From Devosia sp. 66-22 (lineage in GTDB: Bacteria; Pseudomonadota; Alphaproteobacteria; Rhizobiales; Devosiaceae), in contig MKUZ01000030.1 in assembly GCA_001899065.1 (NCBI GenBank), positions 17,521-81,520 of the forward strand: 64,000 nucleotides of DNA. The letters run 5' to 3'. Numbering within the stretch: the stretch's first letter is position 1; each line of letters begins with the position of its first letter. Both the position numbers and the translations under genes were made by a program. Below, piece by piece: positions 59,254 through 64,000 of this stretch. Under the pieces are notes generated by a model. That model was not told the DNA's origin and did not search any database. It worked only from the letters and a program-made list of their open reading frames with translations.

Positions 59254-60264
59254 CGCCTGGCGGGGCGTGGCGGCCCCGGTGGTGTCGCGCACCACGAGGT
59301 GCGTTTCGAGCACATAGCGGACGTCGCGGATGGCGCTCGATTGCAACATGTCGAACAGCAGCGACACTGCCGCGCGTCCCGCCTCCACCGACCAGTTCGA
59401 GACCGTCGTCAGCGCCGGCTGCGTCACCGCGCCCAGCACGTCGTCGCAGCCGACAACGCTGAAGTCCCTGGGCACGGCCACGCCATTGTCGGAGAGTCCC
59501 GCCAGCAGGCCATGCGCGGTGACGTCGTCGAAGGCGATGGCCGCCGTCGCGCCGGTGCGCAGCACCTGCGGCGCCGCCGCGCGTCCGGCCTGGTAGCTGG
59601 GGATCGGCGCGGGCACCGTGAAGTGCTTGAGGCCCAGCTTCTCGGCGGCCTTGCGCACCGCGTTGCGCCGCTGCCGGTTCGACCATGAGCTGGCCGGCCC
59701 GCTGATATAGACGATGCCGCGGTGCCCCAGGCTCGCCAGGTGCGCCACCGCTTCCTCCACCCCCGAGCCGCTGTCGATCAGCACGCGTGGAATGCCGTTC
59801 ACATCGCGGTTGATCAGCACCAACGGACGCTTGCTGGTGTGGGCGCGGATCTGCGCCTCGGGCAGTCGGCTCGACGCGAGGATCATGCCCGCGACCTGTC
59901 CGGCGAAGCGGCCGACGAGCTTGTCCTCCTGATAGGGGTCTTCGTCGGTGTTACCCAGGAACAGGCAGAAATCGAGCTGGTCGGCTTCGCGCTGCACGGC
60001 GCGGATCAGCGGCGGGAAGAACGGGTTGGCCACATCGGGCACGATCAGCGCGATGTTGCCGTGGCGTCCCGTGCTCAAGGCGCGTGCCGTGTGGTTGGGC
60101 ACATAGCCGATGCGCTCGGCCGCATCGAGCACGCGCTGCACGGTCTCGGCGCTGAGCATTGCGGGGCGGGTGAAGGCGCGCGATACCGTCGACCGGTCCA
60201 CTCCGGCGGCCGCCGCCACCTGGCTGATCGTCGGCGTCGCCTTGCGCTCGTGCTTGCTCTTCAT
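59248..60264 (-). CDS. LacI family transcriptional regulator
   Basis: 338-residue repressor. N-terminal helix-turn-helix TISQVAAAAGVDRSTVSRAF with hinge YVPNHTARALSTGR, then a sugar-binding core (NIALIVPDVANPFFPPLIRA). The start at MKSKHERK is chosen as the first ATG before the conserved helix; upstream residues in the frame fall in the divergent promoter. A perfect TGCAACCGGTTGCA palindrome lies 160 bp upstream in the promoter of the divergent amino-sugar operon, its likely target. Ligand is presumably an amino sugar or its phosphate. Confidence 0.92.
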   Translation of the reverse strand: MKSKHERKATPTISQVAAAAGVDRSTVSRAFTRPAMLSAETVQRVLDAAERIGYVPNHTARALSTGRHGNIALIVPDVANPFFPPLIRAVQREADQLDFCLFLGNTDEDPYQEDKLVGRFAGQVAGMILASSRLPEAQIRAHTSKRPLVLINRDVNGIPRVLIDSGSGVEEAVAHLASLGHRGIVYISGPASSWSNRQRRNAVRKAAEKLGLKHFTVPAPIPSYQAGRAAAPQVLRTGATAAIAFDDVTAHGLLAGLSDNGVAVPRDFSVVGCDDVLGAVTQPALTTVSNWSVEAGRAAVSLLFDMLQSSAIRDVRYVLETHLVVRDTTGAATPRQAL

Positions 60265-60417
60265 TGGACCCGTTTGCCACAGGAGGGGGCGCGAGTGCCA
60301 GAGCCGCCATCCGTCCTCCGTTGTGCGTCGTTCCCCCGTCATGTGCCGAAAAGACCGCCGGCTTTCGCTGACTTTTGGCAGGATTTCGACGTCGCTTAAG
60401 ACCGTCGGCGCGGCTGC

Positions 60418-60446
60418 TTGACATGCAACCGGTTGCAGAGAATAGT
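60418..60446 (+). promoter_or_regulatory. Promoter with LacI-type operator for amino-sugar operon
   Basis: TTGACA (60418-60423) and AATAGT (60441-60446) are 17 bp apart. The perfect 14-bp palindrome TGCAACCGGTTGCA (60424-60437) fills the spacer, a typical LacI-family operator with central CG, so repression by the neighbouring LacI protein is expected. Confidence 0.82.
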
Positions 60447-60481
60447 CCCGCCACGTGCCCTGCTGCCCCTCTGGAGGTTCC

Positions 60482-61264
60482 ATGTCTACCGAGCCCGTCA
60501 CCGACCGGTCCGTCGATCGCACGGTCGGGCGGCTGCAGGTCAGGGGCTTTCCCACCCGCCGCGCCATGGCCGAAACGGCGGCCGCCGACATCGCCGCCAC
60601 GCTGCGCCGACTGCTCGCTGGGCAGGGCGCCGTCCGCATGGTGTTTGCCGCGGCGCCCAGCCAGGCCGACACGCTCGCTGCCCTGCGCCGCGCGCCCGGT
60701 ATCGACTGGAGCCGCGTCACCGCCTTCCACATGGACGAATACATCGGCCTGCCATCGGCGGCGCCCGAGCGCTTCGCCGCCTGGCTCGACGATCAGGTGT
60801 TTACTCGGCTGCCCTTCGCCGCGGTGCACCGCATCGTGCCCGAGCCCGATCCGGCCGCCGCCGCGGCCCGCTACGCCGCGCTGCTGGGTGAAGGGCCGCT
60901 CGACATCGTTTGCCTCGGCATCGGCGTCAACGGCCACATCGCCTTCAACGATCCGCCCGTCGCCGATTTCGCCGATCCGCTCGACGTCAAGGTGGTGGAG
61001 CTCGACGAGGCTTGCCGCCAGCAGCAGGTCGACGACGCCTGCTTCCCGACCCTTGCGGACGTGCCGCTTCGCGCCATCACGCTCACTATTCCGCTGCTGC
61101 TGCGCGGCCGCGAGCTGTTCTGTGTCGTTCCGGGGCGCAGCAAGCGCGATGCCGTCGCTGCCGCGCTCACCGGCCCCATCGCCACGAGCTGCCCCGCCAG
61201 CATCCTGCGCACCCACCCCGACTGCACGCTCTATCTCGATCCGGAGTCAGCCCCCGATGCCTGA
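60482..61264 (+). CDS. Glucosamine-6-phosphate deaminase (NagB)-like protein
   Basis: 260-residue NagB/6-phosphogluconolactonase-family protein. FHMDEYIGLP (Asp85, Glu86) matches the NagB motif. The active-site loop reads GIGVNGHIAFNDPP: His152 is kept, but the usual catalytic Asp before GH is Asn150 and the usual Glu is Asp157. Related NagB-like enzymes with such loops are common, so an isomerase/deaminase acting on another amino-sugar phosphate is plausible. GGAGGTTCC precedes the ATG. It overlaps the SIS gene by eight bases. Confidence 0.85.
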   Translation: MSTEPVTDRSVDRTVGRLQVRGFPTRRAMAETAAADIAATLRRLLAGQGAVRMVFAAAPSQADTLAALRRAPGIDWSRVTAFHMDEYIGLPSAAPERFAAWLDDQVFTRLPFAAVHRIVPEPDPAAAAARYAALLGEGPLDIVCLGIGVNGHIAFNDPPVADFADPLDVKVVELDEACRQQQVDDACFPTLADVPLRAITLTIPLLLRGRELFCVVPGRSKRDAVAAALTGPIATSCPASILRTHPDCTLYLDPESAPDA

Positions 61265-62030
61265 GGCAATCGACGCAGACGCGCTCACCACGCGCTATTT
61301 CGACGATGTCACCGCGCATATGCGGCGCATTCTGGTCGAGGAGAAAGCCAGTCTCGACGCCGCGGCGACGCGCCTCGCCGAGCAGGTCGCGGCCGACCGG
61401 CTGGTGCATGTCTATGGCCCGGGCGGCCACTCCAACCTCGCAGCGCAGGAGATCTTCTTCCGCGCCGGTGGCCTCATGCATGTGAGCGCCATCCTCGATG
61501 AAGGCACGCTCCTCTCCAATGGCGCGCTGCGGTCCATGGCCATCGAGCGTACCCCCGGCTACGGCAAGGTGGTAATCGCCGACAACCGGCTGGGCGCGGG
61601 CGATCTGCTGCTCCTCACCAATGCCTATGGCATCAACGCCGCGCTCATCGATGCCGCGCTCGAAGCCCGGTCGCGTGGCGTTTTCGTCATCGGCGTCAGC
61701 TCGCGCGCGCATGCCGAAAGCACGCGCGCCGAGCATCCCGCCCGCCATCCCACGAGGAAGAATCTGCACGACGTGGTCGATCTCGCCATCGACACAAAGG
61801 TGCCCATCGGCGACGCGTTGGTGGAGATCCCCGGCATGGGCGAGCGCATCGCTGCGGTATCCACCTTCGCCAATGCCTTCGCGCTCAACTGCCTCGTCAT
61901 CCGCACCGTCGCTAAGCTGGTCGAGCGCGGCGTCGAGCCGCCCGTCTGGCGCAGCGGCAATGCCCCGGGCGGCGACGAGGCCAATGCCCGCTTCCTCGCC
62001 CGCTTCCGCGATCGGGTGCGCTGGCTGTGA
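61257..62030 (+). CDS. SIS domain-containing protein
   Basis: 257-residue protein with one SIS phosphosugar-binding domain (VHVYGPGGHSNLAAQEIFFRAGG, split as VHVYGPGGHSNLAAQEI and FFRAGG; later DLLLLTNAYGINAALIDAAL). Proteins of this type are isomerases, regulators or etherase-like enzymes for phosphorylated amino sugars. It lies between NagB-like and NagA genes with overlaps on both sides, so it probably acts on the same phosphosugar. Confidence 0.85.
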   Translation: MPEAIDADALTTRYFDDVTAHMRRILVEEKASLDAAATRLAEQVAADRLVHVYGPGGHSNLAAQEIFFRAGGLMHVSAILDEGTLLSNGALRSMAIERTPGYGKVVIADNRLGAGDLLLLTNAYGINAALIDAALEARSRGVFVIGVSSRAHAESTRAEHPARHPTRKNLHDVVDLAIDTKVPIGDALVEIPGMGERIAAVSTFANAFALNCLVIRTVAKLVERGVEPPVWRSGNAPGGDEANARFLARFRDRVRWL

Positions 62031-63175
62031 GCATGGCGCGCACCCTCGCTGGCCGTGACCCGGCAACGGGCGAGGGGATCACCATTACCATTGCCGACGG
62101 GCGCATCGCCGGCGTCGCGCCCAGCCGCGAGGCCGGCGATCTGTGGCTGTCGCCCGGCCTCGTCGACCTTCAGGTCAACGGCTATGCCGGCCTCGACCTC
62201 AATGCCGAGGGGCTGGATCCGGTCACCGTCGTCGCCCTGGGCGAACGCCTCGCCCGCGCCGGTATCACCACCTTTGCGCCCACCCTGATCACAGCCTCCG
62301 AAGCCGCCATCGTCGCGGCCCTGCGCGCCATCGCCGCCGCCCGCCGACAGTCGCCCCTGCTGCGCGAGATGGTGCCGTTCATTCACGTCGAAGGGCCCTC
62401 CATCAGTCCCGAGGATGGCCCGCGCGGGGCCCATCCGGCCGCCCATGTCCGGCCGCCGAGCCTTGATGAGTTCCGCCGCTGGCAGGGTGCCGCCGAAGGG
62501 CTGGTCGGCCTCGTAACGCTGAGCCCCGAATGGCCCCAAGCCATCCCCTATGTCGAGGCGCTGGCCCGCGACGGCGTGCTGGTCGCCATCGGCCACACGG
62601 CCGCAACGCCGGCGCAGATTCACGCCGCCGCCGCCGCCGGCGCGCGCCTCTCGACGCATCTGGGCAACGGCGCCGCGGCGCTCCTGCCGCGCCATCCCAA
62701 TTTCATCTGGGCGCAACTGGCGGACGATCGGCTTACCGCGAGCTTCATCGCCGACGGCCACCATCTGCCGGGCGACACCCTCAAGGCCATGCTGCGCGCC
62801 AAGTCGCTCGACCGCGCCATCCTCGTCTCCGACGCCGCCGCGCTCGGCGGCATGCCCGCCGGCCGCTACACCTCGCCCATCGGCGGCGAGGTCGAGGTTG
62901 GCGCGGATGGCCGCCTCGGCATCGCCGGTACGTCCTACCTCGCCGGCGCCGGCCATCTGCTCACCCAGAACGTTGCGACCCTGGTCAACGGCGTCGGCCT
63001 GTCCCTGGCCGACGCGCTGCGCCTCGCGACCCGCAATCCCGGCGTCTTCGCCGGCGGCCGCGGCACGCTCGCCGTGGGCGCGCGCGCCGATCTCATCCGT
63101 TTCCGCTTCGCGCCCGGCGACAGCGCCCTCGCGGTAACGGACTGCTTCGTGGCGGGCGAGGAGATCGACCGATGA
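62027..63175 (+). CDS. nagA: N-acetylglucosamine-6-phosphate deacetylase
   Basis: 382-residue amidohydrolase-fold deacetylase removing acetate from N-acetyl amino-sugar 6-phosphates. Metal and catalytic residues are Glu122 in HVEGPS, His190 in IGHTAA, His211 in STHLGNG and Asp269 in LVSDAAA. QVNGYAG replaces the HxH at the first strand, as usual in NagA. The start is GTG at 62027, overlapping the previous stop (GTGA), or ATG two codons later. Third gene of the LacI-controlled operon. Confidence 0.88.
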   Translation: MSMARTLAGRDPATGEGITITIADGRIAGVAPSREAGDLWLSPGLVDLQVNGYAGLDLNAEGLDPVTVVALGERLARAGITTFAPTLITASEAAIVAALRAIAAARRQSPLLREMVPFIHVEGPSISPEDGPRGAHPAAHVRPPSLDEFRRWQGAAEGLVGLVTLSPEWPQAIPYVEALARDGVLVAIGHTAATPAQIHAAAAAGARLSTHLGNGAAALLPRHPNFIWAQLADDRLTASFIADGHHLPGDTLKAMLRAKSLDRAILVSDAAALGGMPAGRYTSPIGGEVEVGADGRLGIAGTSYLAGAGHLLTQNVATLVNGVGLSLADALRLATRNPGVFAGGRGTLAVGARADLIRFRFAPGDSALAVTDCFVAGEEIDR

Positions 63176-64000
63176 AGGCCGGTGTTGCCGTCGTCGATAT
63201 CACCCCGCCGCCCGGCCTTCTGATGTCGGGCTTCGCGGCGCGTACCGAGCCCTCCGTTGGTGCCCACGATCCGCTCACCGTGCGGGCGCTCGTCGTCGGC
63301 GACACCGCACTCGTCACGGTCGACGTCGTCGGCCTGCACGAGGAGATGGTGGCGCGCATCCGTGCCCGCACCGAGCTGCCCGACGCCAATGTGGTCGTCG
63401 CGGCCATTCACACCCATGGCGCGCCGATCTCGCAGGTCGGCCGTCTCGGCGACGCACCCGATCCGGCCTTCCTCCGGGCCATCGAGGACGGGTGCGTCGC
63501 GGCTATTGCAGAGGCCCGCGCCAATGTCCGGGCCGCCACGATCTCTGCCGGCATGGGCGCCGATCCCGACGTGGCGCGCAACCGTCGCCATGCCGACGGT
63601 CCGCTCGACCGCGCGCTGCCGGTGCTGCGCTTCCGCGACGCGGCGGGGCAGGTGTTCGCGGTGCTCGTCTCCTACGCCTGCCACCCCGTGGTGCTCGCTG
63701 CCGACAACCGCCTGCTCACCGCCGACTACGTGCACTACGTGCGCGAGGCGGTCGAAGCGGCCCATCCGGGCGCCGTCGCCGTCTTCGCCACCGGCTGCTG
63801 CGGCGACGTCAACACCGGCCATTCCGCGCATGCCTCATGGACGCTCGCCGCCAATGCCACGCGCAGCTTCGACACCGCCGAGCGGCTGGGCCGCCGCATC
63901 GGCGTTGCCGCGCTCGCGGCGGGCGAAGCGCCCGTCGCCCCGGGGGTTGCGGCGCTCGCCGCCGATGTCGTGCTCCGCCTGACGCGCCTCGAGCAGGAGC
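63172..64000 (+). CDS. Neutral/alkaline ceramidase-like protein, cut by window end
   Basis: First 276 residues of a protein resembling the N-terminal domain of neutral/alkaline non-lysosomal ceramidases and related hydrolases: VAVVDITPPPGLLMSGFAAR, His80 and His82 in AAIHTHGAP (zinc ligands in the family), YACHPVVLAAD and FATGCCGDVN. No signal peptide, which is unlike secreted ceramidases. It overlaps nagA by four bases. In bacteria such proteins often sit beside amino-sugar or glycoside genes and probably hydrolyse other amides. The frame is open at the right edge. Confidence 0.83.
   Translation, partial: MKAGVAVVDITPPPGLLMSGFAARTEPSVGAHDPLTVRALVVGDTALVTVDVVGLHEEMVARIRARTELPDANVVVAAIHTHGAPISQVGRLGDAPDPAFLRAIEDGCVAAIAEARANVRAATISAGMGADPDVARNRRHADGPLDRALPVLRFRDAAGQVFAVLVSYACHPVVLAADNRLLTADYVHYVREAVEAAHPGAVAVFATGCCGDVNTGHSAHASWTLAANATRSFDTAERLGRRIGVAALAAGEAPVAPGVAALAADVVLRLTRLEQE

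Overview
The window is high-GC DNA that reads as an alphaproteobacterial chromosome or large plasmid segment, most likely Hyphomicrobiales (Rhizobiales). The basis is gene content: many ABC importers with FCD-type GntR, IclR, LacI and AraC regulators, and an Agp/MelA alpha-galactoside locus of the kind described in Sinorhizobium. No rRNA, tRNA, origin, phage genes or insertion sequence was recognised. Genus cannot be set from the sequence alone.

Left end (1-4124): a CRISPR array with a type I-C-like 32-bp repeat, 61 full repeats plus one truncated copy, entering from the left edge. Degenerate repeats on the right mark that side as the trailer, so leader and cas genes should lie to the left, outside the window. 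The array runs into the remnant of a sugar ABC permease (4298-4912), followed by an SMP-30-type lactonase.

5.8-14 kb: a NMT1/TauA-type ABC importer (minus strand) divergent from an FCD GntR regulator and a catabolic operon (cupin, Ldh2-type dehydrogenase, RidA paralogue, FAH hydrolase, ACMSD-like amidohydrolase). 14.3-22 kb: a minus-strand operon of ribose-type importer, D-aminoacylase, D-threonine-aldolase-like PLP enzyme, beta-propeller lactonase and IclR regulator. It is divergent from an SDR and a flavin-dependent tryptophan-halogenase homologue. 24.5-33 kb: alpha-galactoside utilisation (AraC activator, OppA-like binding protein with a frame break, two permeases, double ATPase, GH4 alpha-galactosidase).

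33.5-43 kb: two carbohydrate importers (MalFG type) and one polar-amino-acid importer, none with its own ATPase, plus a second RidA and a DgoR/FadR-like GntR regulator. 43-54.6 kb: ribose-type importer, aldehyde dehydrogenase, second D-threonine-aldolase-like protein, SDRs, a chemoreceptor with a frame break and a class III aminotransferase. 54.7-64 kb: another MalFG importer, aldehyde dehydrogenase, LacI regulator and an amino-sugar operon (NagB-like, SIS, NagA, ceramidase-like, cut by the window edge).

Four gene-level themes stand out. An AT-rich imperfect palindrome (core TTATCATATAA) recurs in front of about six to eight transcription units and probably unites them as one regulon of the GntR protein at 42524-43276. 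Hairpins sit between binding-protein and permease genes at four importers. Four importers lack ATPases. Four genes are interrupted by what look like single-base deletions; these may be real decay or assembly errors.
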